Assembly: GCA_026414565.1 (NCBI GenBank)
Contig: JAOAIT010000061.1
Coordinates: forward strand, 124,001-188,000
Length of the DNA stretch: 64,000 nucleotides
Direction: 5' to 3'
DNA from: Verrucomicrobiia bacterium
Lineage (GTDB): Bacteria; Verrucomicrobiota; Verrucomicrobiia; Limisphaerales; Fontisphaeraceae
Shown: piece by piece, positions 41,425 to 50,264 of the stretch
Position numbering within the stretch: the first letter of the stretch is position 1
Layout: every line of letters starts with the position of its first letter
Position numbers and translations under genes: made by a program
Notes under the pieces: generated by a model
Databases searched by the model: none
Told to the model about the DNA's origin: nothing
The model's input: only the letters and a program-made list of their open reading frames with translations

Positions 41425-42438
41425 ATGTTGATTGTGATGGATCACGCCGCCACGCCGGCGCAGGTGGAGGCGGTCATGGAGCAGGTGCGCGCCTGCGGAT
41501 TTCGGCCGGTGCCGATGCCCGGGGCCGAGCGCACGGCGGTGTGTGTGCTGGGGAATACCGGGCCGGTGAATCCGGCGCCCTTTGAGAACCTGCCGGGGGT
41601 CAAGGAATGCATCCGGGTCACCAAGCCCTACAAACTGGTGAGCCGCGAGACCCAGCCGCAGGATACGGTGTTGACGGTGGCGGGTGTGTCCGTGGGGGGG
41701 CAGGCGCCCCCGGTTCTGATCGCCGGGCCGTGCTCGGTGGAGTCGCGCGACCAGATGTTGCGCACGGTGGAGTATCTGGTGTCGCGCGGGGTGAAATTGA
41801 TTCGCGGCGGGGTGTTCAAGCCGCGGACGTCGCCCTATGCGTTTCAAGGGCTGGGCGAGGAGGGCCTCAAGATCCTGGAGGAAATCAAGCAACAGTTTCC
41901 GGTGGGCGTGGTCACGGAGGCGCTGGATCATGAGAACTTCAACGCCGTCGAGCCGGTGGCGGACATGATCCAGATTGGGGCGCGCAACATGCAGAACTTT
42001 TCCCTGTTGCGCCGGGCGGGGCAGAGCCGCAAACCGATTTTGTTGAAGCGCGGGCTGGCCGCCACGCTGGAGGAGCTGTTGATGGCGGCGGAGTACATTT
42101 TGGCGGGCGGCAACCGGCAGGTGGTGTTGTGCGAGCGGGGGGTGCGCACGTTTGCGGATCACACCCGCAACACGCTGGATTTGAGCGCGGTGGTGGTGGT
42201 CCAGCAGCTCAGCCATCTGCCGGTGCTGGTGGATCCCAGCCACGCTGCGGGCAAATGGCCGTATGTCATTCCGCTGGCGCTGGCGGGTGTGGCGGCGGGG
42301 GCGCACGGGCTGCTGGTGGAGGTGCATCCGGATCCGCCGCGCGCCTTGAGCGACGGCCCGCAATCGCTGACCTTCGAGAAGTTTGCCGAGCTGCAGGAGA
42401 AGGTGCAGCGGCTCACCGCCGCGGGGCTGCGGGGATAA
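41425..42438 (+). CDS. aroF: DAHP synthase, type I-beta
   Basis: First enzyme of the shikimate pathway, 337 residues. An N-terminal ferredoxin-like regulatory domain (about residues 1-70, beginning MLIVMDHAATPAQVEAV) precedes the barrel. The barrel has IAGPCSVES, RGGVFKPRTSPYAFQG, EALDHENF, QIGARNMQNF, LKRGLAATLEE and DPSHAAGKW, matching the Thermotoga/Bacillus-like I-beta class. The N-terminal domain implies allosteric control. It is followed by speA 52 nt downstream. Confidence 0.94.
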   Translation: MLIVMDHAATPAQVEAVMEQVRACGFRPVPMPGAERTAVCVLGNTGPVNPAPFENLPGVKECIRVTKPYKLVSRETQPQDTVLTVAGVSVGGQAPPVLIAGPCSVESRDQMLRTVEYLVSRGVKLIRGGVFKPRTSPYAFQGLGEEGLKILEEIKQQFPVGVVTEALDHENFNAVEPVADMIQIGARNMQNFSLLRRAGQSRKPILLKRGLAATLEELLMAAEYILAGGNRQVVLCERGVRTFADHTRNTLDLSAVVVVQQLSHLPVLVDPSHAAGKWPYVIPLALAGVAAGAHGLLVEVHPDPPRALSDGPQSLTFEKFAELQEKVQRLTAAGLRG

Positions 42439-42490
42439 CACTTGAAATCTGCGGGCGGTGACGTATAGGGATGGTTGGCTGACATCAAAC

Positions 42491-44437
42491 ATGAGTGAGA
42501 ATCACACCGGGCAGGACGGCTGGAGCCTGGAGGAGGCCCGCCAGCTTTTCCACATCCACCGCTGGGGGGCCAATTACTTCGACATCAACGAAGCCGGTCA
42601 TGTGGTGGCCAAGCCGCTGCAGGAGAACGGGGCGGTGGTGGATTTGACGGACATCATCGAGGAGGCCCGCGGGCGGGGTTTGAAATTTCCGCTGCTGGTG
42701 CGTTTCCAGGACATTTTGCGCCATCGGGTGGAGGCGTTGCATGCGGCCTTCCGGGCCTCGATTGCGGAGTACAATTATCAGGGCAAATACCGCGGGGTGT
42801 TTCCGATCAAGGTGAATCAACTGCGGGAGGTGGTGGAGGAAATCCTGGATGCCGGGCGGCCGTATCAGTTTGGGCTGGAGGTGGGCAGCAAGCCGGAGCT
42901 GTTTGCCGGCCTGGCCATTCAAAACCAGCCCGGCTCGCTCATCATCTGCAACGGGTACAAGGACGCCGCGTTCATCCGCATGGCCATGCTGGGGATCAAG
43001 CTGGGCAAGACGGTCATCACCGTGGTGGAGAAGATTGAGGAGCTGCGCCAGATTATTCAGATTTCGCGCCAGTTTGGCGTGGAGCCGATCATCGGCATCC
43101 GCGTGCGGCTGTCCGCCAAGGGGGCGGGCAAGTGGGCGGACAGCGCCGGGGAAAACGCCAAGTTTGGCCTCAGCACCACCGAATTGATGGAGGCGGTGCA
43201 GATGCTCAAGACGGAGCAACTGGCCCATTGCTTCAAGCTCATTCATTTTCACATTGGCTCGCAGGTGCCGGACATTCTCACCGTCAAAAAAGCGGTGCAG
43301 GAGGCCGCCCGTTTTTATGCCAAGCTGCACAAGATGGGCTTTGACATCCAGTACCTGGATGTGGGGGGCGGCCTGGGGGTGGACTATGACGGCAGCCGCT
43401 CGGCGTACGACAGCTCCACCAATTACACGCTGCAGGAGTACACCAATGACGTGGTGTATTACATTGCCGACGTGTGCCACAATGAAGGGGTGCCCCATCC
43501 GGACATCATCAGCGAGAGCGGGCGCGCGCTGGTGGCGCATCACAGCGTGCTGATCATGGAGGTGTTTGGCGCCATCGCCAAGGTGGCCCCGCAGCCGTTG
43601 TTCAAGTTTGGCGATCACGAGCATCCGCTGGTGAATGAGCTGCTGGACATCCGCAAAAACCTGCACAAGCTCAACAAACTGGAGGCTTTCCACGATGCCC
43701 TGGAGCGGAAGGAGGACGCCCACCAGATGTTCATGCTGGGGATGCTCGAGCTGGTGGACAAGGCCAAGATTGAGAGCCTTTTCTGGGAGATTGGCCAGGC
43801 GGTGGTGCAGTGTTACAAGGGGGGCGGGTATGTGCCGGAGGAAATTCGCAAGCTGGAGGACAGCCTGGGGGATCAATACCTTTGCAACTTCTCCGTTTTT
43901 CAGTCATTGCTGGATCATTGGGCCCTGGGGCAGCTTTTCCCCATCATGCCGCTCAGCCGGCTGAATGAGCGCCCGACGCGCGAGGCCACGCTGGTGGACA
44001 TCACCTGCGATTCCGACGGGCAGATCAACAAGTTCATTGATCTGAACGATGTGCGCGACACCCTGCCGCTCCATGCCCTGAACGGCAACGGCAACGGCAC
44101 GCCGGAGCCGTATTATTTGGGCATATTCCTCATGGGGGCCTATCAGGACATCATGGGGGACTTGCACAATCTTTTCGGGCGGGTGAATGAAGTGCATGTC
44201 TTTCTCGATCCCGATGAGCCGGCGGGTTATTATGTGGAGGAAATCATCGAAGGCACCACCATCGCCCAGGCCCTGATGTCCGTGCAGTACGATGAGAATG
44301 AACTGAAGCGGCAGATGAAGGCGCAGATTGATGAAGCCATCCGCTCGGACCGCATGAAACCCTCCGAAGGCATGCGGTTGCTGGATGACTATGAGCGCGG
44401 ACTCAAGGAGTACACCTATCTCTCCTTTCAGCCCTGA
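42491..44437 (+). CDS. speA: biosynthetic arginine decarboxylase
   Basis: PLP-dependent enzyme making agmatine for polyamine synthesis, 648 residues, typical of SpeA. The PLP-Lys lies in YRGVFPIKVNQ, the diamine-binding and phosphate regions include HFHIGSQVPD, YLDVGGGLGVDYDG and SESGRALVAHH, and the catalytic Cys is in VDITCDSDG. The start at 42491 is preferred over an ATG 33 nt upstream because the product then begins directly before the family's conserved region. Confidence 0.95.
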   Translation: MSENHTGQDGWSLEEARQLFHIHRWGANYFDINEAGHVVAKPLQENGAVVDLTDIIEEARGRGLKFPLLVRFQDILRHRVEALHAAFRASIAEYNYQGKYRGVFPIKVNQLREVVEEILDAGRPYQFGLEVGSKPELFAGLAIQNQPGSLIICNGYKDAAFIRMAMLGIKLGKTVITVVEKIEELRQIIQISRQFGVEPIIGIRVRLSAKGAGKWADSAGENAKFGLSTTELMEAVQMLKTEQLAHCFKLIHFHIGSQVPDILTVKKAVQEAARFYAKLHKMGFDIQYLDVGGGLGVDYDGSRSAYDSSTNYTLQEYTNDVVYYIADVCHNEGVPHPDIISESGRALVAHHSVLIMEVFGAIAKVAPQPLFKFGDHEHPLVNELLDIRKNLHKLNKLEAFHDALERKEDAHQMFMLGMLELVDKAKIESLFWEIGQAVVQCYKGGGYVPEEIRKLEDSLGDQYLCNFSVFQSLLDHWALGQLFPIMPLSRLNERPTREATLVDITCDSDGQINKFIDLNDVRDTLPLHALNGNGNGTPEPYYLGIFLMGAYQDIMGDLHNLFGRVNEVHVFLDPDEPAGYYVEEIIEGTTIAQALMSVQYDENELKRQMKAQIDEAIRSDRMKPSEGMRLLDDYERGLKEYTYLSFQP

Positions 44438-44448
44438 TCCGGCAACGC

Positions 44449-45147
44449 ATGGCCTCCCCCCCGCCCACCCCTGAACTGTTGCATGCCTTGGGACGGTTGG
44501 TGCGGGGGTTGACCGCCATTTTCTGGGGGCTGCCCGCCGCCCTGCTGGTGGGGGTGCATACGGGATTGAAGACCCGGCTGGATTTGCGTCTTTTTGACGC
44601 ATTTTTGCCGCCGGCCGCCACCGGGCTGCTGCTTTACGGCGTCTGGATGCTGGCCGCCTTTCATCCGCAGGAGACCATCTGGATGCGGGCCGTGGATCGC
44701 TCCCGGGCTCTGGCCCTGGTCCTGACCGGCTTTTCGCCTTTTCTCTACTGGCACGTGCTGCTGCCGGAGGTGCCGGCCTACTCGGCATGTGTGTGGTTTC
44801 TGGCGGTGTTTGGGGTGTTGTTTCTGTTTCATTTCAACCATCTGCTGCAGCGGCTGGTGGCCATGCTGCCGGCCGAGGCCCTGCGCCAGGAGACGATGAC
44901 CTTCACCCGCCTCAATCAGGTGATCCTGGCCGGCCTGCCCCTGGCGGTGGTGCTGAGCCATGCCCTGCCGCAACTGCTGGCCGGCACGGACTCCGCCGCG
45001 CGGCTGGCGCGGGCGTGGCAGCAATTTGGGCCGGCGCAGGAGTGGCTGTTTTTGTTGTTCACCCTGCTGCCGGTGGCCACCACCATGGCGATGGTGTGGA
45101 AAATCAAGGAGGCGGTTCTGCATAGCCTGTTTTCCGCGCCCCGTTGA
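44449..45147 (+). CDS. polytopic membrane protein, unknown
   Basis: A 232-residue protein starting 11 nt after speA, so probably on the same transcript. It has about six TM helices with Leu-rich segments (WGLPAALLVGVHTG, TGLLLYGVWMLAAF, FLAVFGVLFLFHF, VILAGLPLAVVLSHAL, and a last one before KIKEAVLHSLF). I see no known motif. The tight linkage to the arginine decarboxylase is the only functional hint. Confidence 0.78.
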   Translation: MASPPPTPELLHALGRLVRGLTAIFWGLPAALLVGVHTGLKTRLDLRLFDAFLPPAATGLLLYGVWMLAAFHPQETIWMRAVDRSRALALVLTGFSPFLYWHVLLPEVPAYSACVWFLAVFGVLFLFHFNHLLQRLVAMLPAEALRQETMTFTRLNQVILAGLPLAVVLSHALPQLLAGTDSAARLARAWQQFGPAQEWLFLLFTLLPVATTMAMVWKIKEAVLHSLFSAPR

Positions 45148-45298
45148 AATCCCGGGCAGAGGCGGCGCCAGGGGCCAAGGGCAGGGGCACTTTTTTTCCA
45201 TCCCGGCTTGACCCCCAAGGGGAGATTTGGACAATGCCGGGCATCAGCCCACCGCCGCCTGCGCAAGCCGCAGCGGGTGTGTGGCAGTGAAAGACGTT

Positions 45299-46768
45299 AT
45301 GCACGCGAATACTTCAGCAGACGCGCCCCGCACCGGCGGCACATTTGACGGGGTCACCCGCTATCACTGGCTGCTGGTCATCATTGCCTCCTGCGGCTGG
45401 TTGTTTGATTGCATGGACCAGCGATTGTTCATCCTGGCCCGGCAGCCGGCGCTGACCGAGCTGGCGGCGCACGAGTACACGCAAAAGCGCCATTGCAGCG
45501 CCTGCGGCGTGCCCATCAAGAATCAGGCCAAGACAGACCGTTGCGGCGAGTGCCAGGACAAAGGCCGCACGGCCGCCACGCCTGCGGCGCCTGCGCCGGA
45601 CAAGTTGAAACAGGTCATTGCGCGGGACGCCAAAAATTATGGCGGCTGGGCCACCACGTGCATGATCATTGGGTGGGCCACGGGCGGCATTTTCTTTGGC
45701 ATGATGAGCGACAAATGGGGCCGGGTGAAAACGATGGTGGCCACCCTGCTGGTGTATTCCGGATTCACCGGTTTATCGGGTCTGGCCCAGACGTGGGAGC
45801 AGTTCATGGTCTTCCGCTTTCTGGTGGGCCTGGGCGTGGGCGGCATGTTTGGCGCCGCCACCACGCTGGTGGCGGAGAGTGTGCCCACCAATTTCCGTTC
45901 GGTGGCGCTGGGGTCCTTGCAGGCGTTGTCCGCCACCGGCAACATGACCGGCTCGGGCATCAGCCTGCTCATTCCGCCGGGGGCGGAAAATTTCGTGGGT
46001 CATTATGCGGGCTGGCGGGTGCTGTTTTTTGTGGGCATTCTGCCGGCCCTGCTGGCCATTCCCATGATTTTCATCCTCAAGGAGCCCGAGGCGTGGAAAA
46101 AGGCCAAGGAAGCCGCCCGGCAGGGGCAGAAGGACAAGCAGGTGGGGTCCCCCCTGGAGATGCTCAAACATCCGCGGTGGCGGCGGCACGCGCTCATCGG
46201 GCTGCTGCTGGGGGTTTCGGGCATGATTGGGCTGTGGGGGATCGGCTTTTTCTCGCCGGAATTGATCAGCGAGGCTTTGAAGGGGGATTATCCGGCGCAG
46301 GTGGTGGACCGGGTGCGCGGGCTGGGGACGTTGTTGCAGGATGCCGGCGCCTTTGTGGGGATGATGGTGTTTACGGCGCTGGCCTCGCGCTGGGGACGCA
46401 AGCCGGCGTTTCTGGTCTCCTTCCTGACGTGTTTGGTGGTGGTGGCGTTTGTGTTCAATTTCCTGCGCAAACCCACGGACGCCTACTGGATGCTGCCGCT
46501 GCTGGGGTTTGCCACGTTGTCGGTGTTTGCCGGCTACTCGATTTACTTCCCCGAATTATTTCCCACCCGCCTGCGGGGCACGGGGGTGGGGTTCTGCTAT
46601 AACACGGTGCGCTATCTGGCGGCGCCGGCGCCGGCGTTGTTTGGTTATCTGACCACGTTGATGGATTTCCGGCTGGTGGCCACCCTGATGTGCAGCGTGT
46701 TTCTGATTGGGTTGGTGGCTTTGATCTGGGCGCCGGAAACCAAGGACAAACCCCTGCCGGAGGATTGA
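45299..46768 (+). CDS. MFS transporter with Cys4 insert in first loop
   Basis: A 489-residue major facilitator, sugar/acid-symporter-like, about 12 TM helices. MFS signatures include GMMSDKWGRVK in the loop after TM2 and the repeat in the second half (ASRWGRK). FPELFPTRLRGTGVG is the motif common to metabolite:H+ symporters. Unusually, the loop between TM1 and TM2 carries C66-x2-C69-x12-C82-x2-C85, a zinc-ribbon-like arrangement, predicted to lie on the periplasmic side. A weak promoter-like pair (TTGACC at 45208, GACAAT at 45230, 16-nt spacer) precedes it. The ATG at 45299 is chosen; a GTG 12 nt upstream is possible. Confidence 0.9.
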   Translation: MHANTSADAPRTGGTFDGVTRYHWLLVIIASCGWLFDCMDQRLFILARQPALTELAAHEYTQKRHCSACGVPIKNQAKTDRCGECQDKGRTAATPAAPAPDKLKQVIARDAKNYGGWATTCMIIGWATGGIFFGMMSDKWGRVKTMVATLLVYSGFTGLSGLAQTWEQFMVFRFLVGLGVGGMFGAATTLVAESVPTNFRSVALGSLQALSATGNMTGSGISLLIPPGAENFVGHYAGWRVLFFVGILPALLAIPMIFILKEPEAWKKAKEAARQGQKDKQVGSPLEMLKHPRWRRHALIGLLLGVSGMIGLWGIGFFSPELISEALKGDYPAQVVDRVRGLGTLLQDAGAFVGMMVFTALASRWGRKPAFLVSFLTCLVVVAFVFNFLRKPTDAYWMLPLLGFATLSVFAGYSIYFPELFPTRLRGTGVGFCYNTVRYLAAPAPALFGYLTTLMDFRLVATLMCSVFLIGLVALIWAPETKDKPLPED

Positions 46769-46924
46769 CCCTCCCAAGGCCCGGGATTCCGCCCCATCCT
46801 CCTCAAACGCAGCGCCGTCGGCAGGAGGCCGGATGGCTCCGGCCACGAGGGGAGGGATAAGGCTTGGGCTGGCGACCGGCTGGCGGTTTGACAAACCCGC
46901 ACTGCCCCCTCATCGTTAAGCGCC

Positions 46925-47761
46925 GTGGGCCACGTTCTCCACGCAGACAGTACTTCCTTCTTCCAGCGCCTGGCGCGCTACGCCGGCCTTTACGCGGCCA
47001 TGTGGCGCAATGCGCTCATCCGCGAGATGGGCTTCAAGGTGAATTTCCTGCTGTGGATCGTGGTGGAGCTGCTGTGGTTTGCCCTGCAGATCACCTTTTT
47101 CATGGTGCTTTACACGCACACGGACGCCATCGGCACCTGGACGCGCTGGCAGGTGGTGATGCTGGTGGGGGCCAGTCATTTCATTCAGCAGGTGTTCACG
47201 GCGCTGTTTCTCAACAATTGCGTGCAACTTTCCGAGCATGTCCGCACCGGGCGGCTGGACTTTCTCCTGTTGCTGCCGGTGAACACGCGCTTTGTGGTGT
47301 CGCTGCGGCATGTGGACTGGGGCAGCTACGTCAACGCCGCCACCGCGGTGGTGGTGATGGTTTATGCGGCCCGCCAACTCGGCTTGCGCCCGTCGCCGGC
47401 CGAGCTGGCGGGTTTCGGCGTGCTGTTGGTGGCCGGCATACTGATTCACTACTCCCTGATGTACATGCTGGCGTGCATCAGCTTCTGGACGGTGCGCGCG
47501 CAGGGCATCGTGTGGAGCTACTACAATCTCTTCAACCTGGCGCGGTTTCCGGACGAGGCGTTTCGGGGCCTGTTCAAGGTGGCCTTCACCTATGCGCTGC
47601 CGGTGCTGCTGGTGGTCAATGTGCCGGTGAAATTGTTGGTGGCCAAACTGCGCTCGCCGTGGGAGCTGGTGCTGCTGCTGGGCATGAGTCTGCTGCTGTT
47701 GTGGATTTCCGAGAAGTTCTGGCGGCTGTCCCTGCGGCGTTACACCAGCGCCAGCGCCTGA
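46925..47761 (+). CDS. ABC-2 type permease (orphan)
   Basis: A 278-residue membrane protein with six TM helices, like the ABC-2 (DUF990/PF06182-type) permeases: YAAMWRNALIREMGFKVNFLLW at the front, an ISFWTVRAQGIVW segment in the middle and a VPVKLLV ending region. These permeases normally come as a pair with one ATPase gene. Here neither the ATPase nor a second permease is adjacent. The start used is a GTG at 46925; ATG 47000 is a shorter option. Confidence 0.87.
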   Translation: MGHVLHADSTSFFQRLARYAGLYAAMWRNALIREMGFKVNFLLWIVVELLWFALQITFFMVLYTHTDAIGTWTRWQVVMLVGASHFIQQVFTALFLNNCVQLSEHVRTGRLDFLLLLPVNTRFVVSLRHVDWGSYVNAATAVVVMVYAARQLGLRPSPAELAGFGVLLVAGILIHYSLMYMLACISFWTVRAQGIVWSYYNLFNLARFPDEAFRGLFKVAFTYALPVLLVVNVPVKLLVAKLRSPWELVLLLGMSLLLLWISEKFWRLSLRRYTSASA

Positions 47762-47784
47762 CAGCGCCCCGGCGGCGCCCGGTC

Positions 47785-48567
47785 TTATAACACCAGCTCC
47801 GGTGTGGGCACGTCCTGCGCCGCGGTGGCCAGCCGGATGTGCTGCGCGCCAAGGGCGTCCAGCCGTTGGGCCACGGCCGCATGCGCCAGCTCCGGGCGGT
47901 TGCAATCGCGGCTCAAATGCCCCAGGAAGACGTGTTGCAGGTTTTCGCCCGCCAGCGATTCCACCATGGCGGCCGCGGCCTCGTTGGACAAATGGCCATG
48001 CCGGCTGAGGATGCGTTGTTTGGTGGCCCAGGGGCGTTTGGTGTCCTCCTGCAGCAGCCGCACATCGTGATTGGCCTCCACGAGCAGGACATGGGCCGGG
48101 CGCATCCGCTCCAGGACGAGGCGGGTGACATGCCCCAGGTCGGTGATGACCCCCACGTTGCCGGCGTTGGTGCGCACCAGGAAGCCCACGGGGTCCTGGG
48201 CATCGTGCGGCACGCTGAACGATTCCACCTCCACCTCGCCGACGGAGAAGGCGCTGCCGGTTTCAAACACCCGGCAGGCCAGCCGCAGGCCCAGTTGGGC
48301 TTCGATGGCTTCGCGGGTGAAGCGGTTGCAGTAGATCGGGATGTCATGGCGGGCGGCCAGCACCTTCAATGCCTCGGTGTGGTCGCTGTGTTCATGGGTG
48401 ATGAGAATGCCCGAGAGGGACTCCACCACCCGCCCCAGCGCCGCCAGGCGCAGCCGGATTTGCCGGGCGCTCAGGCCGGCGTCAATCAACAAGCGGGTGT
48501 TGCCGGCCTCAAGATACGCGCAATTGCCGGCTGAGCCGCTGCCCAGAATGGTCCAACGCACCGCCAC
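47785..48567 (-). CDS. MBL-fold metallo-hydrolase (YycJ/WalJ-like)
   Basis: A 260-residue single-domain metallo-beta-lactamase-fold protein. The metal motif is ITHEHSDHTEAL; further ligands lie in VITDLGH, EANHD and HVFLGHLSRDCNRPE. The N-terminal WTILGSGSAGNCAYLE matches the YycJ/WalJ-type exonuclease-like group, which has been linked to DNA repair and cell-wall control. The exact activity is uncertain. It faces the ABC permease (convergent). Confidence 0.9.
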   Translation of the reverse strand: MAVRWTILGSGSAGNCAYLEAGNTRLLIDAGLSARQIRLRLAALGRVVESLSGILITHEHSDHTEALKVLAARHDIPIYCNRFTREAIEAQLGLRLACRVFETGSAFSVGEVEVESFSVPHDAQDPVGFLVRTNAGNVGVITDLGHVTRLVLERMRPAHVLLVEANHDVRLLQEDTKRPWATKQRILSRHGHLSNEAAAAMVESLAGENLQHVFLGHLSRDCNRPELAHAAVAQRLDALGAQHIRLATAAQDVPTPELVL

Positions 48568-48608
48568 GCGCCCACCTTAAAATCCGTCCGTCAAAGCGCA
48601 ATGCTTTT

Positions 48609-49979
48609 TCACGCGGGAGCCTGCCATACCACCTGCCCGCCCACGATCGTAACGACGGCGCGTCCTTTAAGCCGCCAGCCGTGGAAGGGGGTGTTCCGGG
48701 ATTTGCTGGCGGAGTCCTCACGGCGGAAGGTCCACTCACGGGCGGGGTCAATGACCGTCACATCGCCGTCCATGCCCACGGCCAGGCTGCCTTTGGTGGC
48801 CAGGCGCAGCAGGCGCGCGGGATTGACGGTGAATTTGGCCAAGACATCAGCCAGCCCCAGGCGGCCGGCGTGATACAGTTGCATGAGGGAGAGCGGCAGC
48901 TCGGTTTCCAGGCCCGTCACGCCGAAGGGCGCGTAATCGAACTCCACCTCCTTTTCGAAGTCGCAGTGCGGCGCATGATCGCTGCCGATGATCTCCAGCG
49001 TGCCATCTGCCAGTCCATCGAGGATGGCCTCGCGATCCGCCGCGGTGCGGAGCGGGGGATTCATCTTGAAATGGGTGTCGTACCGCGGCCAGGCGGGCAA
49101 TGTGTCGCCCTGCGTGGCGGCCAGGGCGCGGCCATCCTCCGGCCAGAAACTGTCGCTGCCCGCCACGGCGGCATCGGTGAGGGTGAAGTGATGCGGGCAG
49201 GCCTCGCCGGAGATGGGCACGCCGCGGCGGCGCGCCTCGCGGAGGAGGCGGACACTGCCGGCCGAGCTGATGTGCTGGCAATGCACGGTGGCGCCGGTGA
49301 TTTCCGCCATGAGAATGTTGCGTTGCACGATCAATTCCTCGCCGGCGGCCGGCCAGCCGCGCAACCCCAGCACCAGATTCCAGTACCCCTCATGCATCAC
49401 CCCGTCGGTGACGATGGAATAATCCTGGCAATGGTCCAGCACCGGCAGATCAAACATGCGCGCATACTCGAGCGCACGGCGCATGAGCTCGTTGTTTTGC
49501 ACGCAATGACCGTCATCGGTGATGGCCACCACCCCCGCCTGTTTCAAGGAGCCGATGGGGGCCAGCTCCTCTCCGGCAATGTTTTTGGAAATCGCGCCCG
49601 CCACCAGGACATTGACCACGGCGTCGCGCGCCGATTTTTCATGCACCAGCGCCACGGCGCTGGCGTTGTCAATGGCGGGATTGGTGTTGGGCATGCACAC
49701 CACGGTGGTGAAGCCGCCGGCGGCCGCCGCGCGCGTGCCGGTGGCGATGGTTTCCTTGGCTGACTGCCCCGGCTCGCGGAGGTGCACGTGAATGTCAATC
49801 AATCCGGGACTCACCACCAGCCCGTGGATATCCAGCCGGGGCACGGTGGGGGGCGCCGTCACCGAGCCGGGCGCACCCCAGGCCGCCACGCGGCCATCGA
49901 GGATGAGTAAATCTGCAACTTGATCCACCTTTTGCGCGGGGTCCACCAACCGCCCGCCGGTGAGCAGCAACGAATTCAT
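48609..49979 (-). CDS. pyrC: dihydroorotase
   Basis: Pyrimidine-synthesis amidohydrolase of the 450-residue class I type, 456 residues from the ATG at 49979. DIHVHLREPGQ holds the metal His pair, CMPNTNPAIDN the substrate site, HCQDYS and VHCQHIS the further ligands, and GSDHAPH the catalytic Asp. The upstream in-frame extension to 50117 is Arg/Ala-rich and is not part of the enzyme. It is divergent from the beta-CASP gene. Confidence 0.95.
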   Translation of the reverse strand: MNSLLLTGGRLVDPAQKVDQVADLLILDGRVAAWGAPGSVTAPPTVPRLDIHGLVVSPGLIDIHVHLREPGQSAKETIATGTRAAAAGGFTTVVCMPNTNPAIDNASAVALVHEKSARDAVVNVLVAGAISKNIAGEELAPIGSLKQAGVVAITDDGHCVQNNELMRRALEYARMFDLPVLDHCQDYSIVTDGVMHEGYWNLVLGLRGWPAAGEELIVQRNILMAEITGATVHCQHISSAGSVRLLREARRRGVPISGEACPHHFTLTDAAVAGSDSFWPEDGRALAATQGDTLPAWPRYDTHFKMNPPLRTAADREAILDGLADGTLEIIGSDHAPHCDFEKEVEFDYAPFGVTGLETELPLSLMQLYHAGRLGLADVLAKFTVNPARLLRLATKGSLAVGMDGDVTVIDPAREWTFRREDSASKSRNTPFHGWRLKGRAVVTIVGGQVVWQAPA

Positions 49980-50264
49980 GAGACGGCAGGATAACCAAGG
50001 TGAGCGCACCTTAGCAAGTCCACCGTTGCACCGCCGGCGGCCTGCTGCGGCCCCGGTCACGGCGCGGGCCCCTCCGCGGCGGCGTGCCGCCCGCGCCGGG
50101 CGGGAAGCTGGCAGCATGGCGGCCGTGCTTCAACCAAGGTCAGGCGGAGCAGGGAAAACGCTTTGCCAGGGTTTTGGGCCGCGTTCTCCCGGCGCCGGGC
50201 CGGTGGGGCTGAGGCGTTTTTCTTTATCCTTTATTGGGGGCGTCGGCGCAGGCATAGTCGCGCC

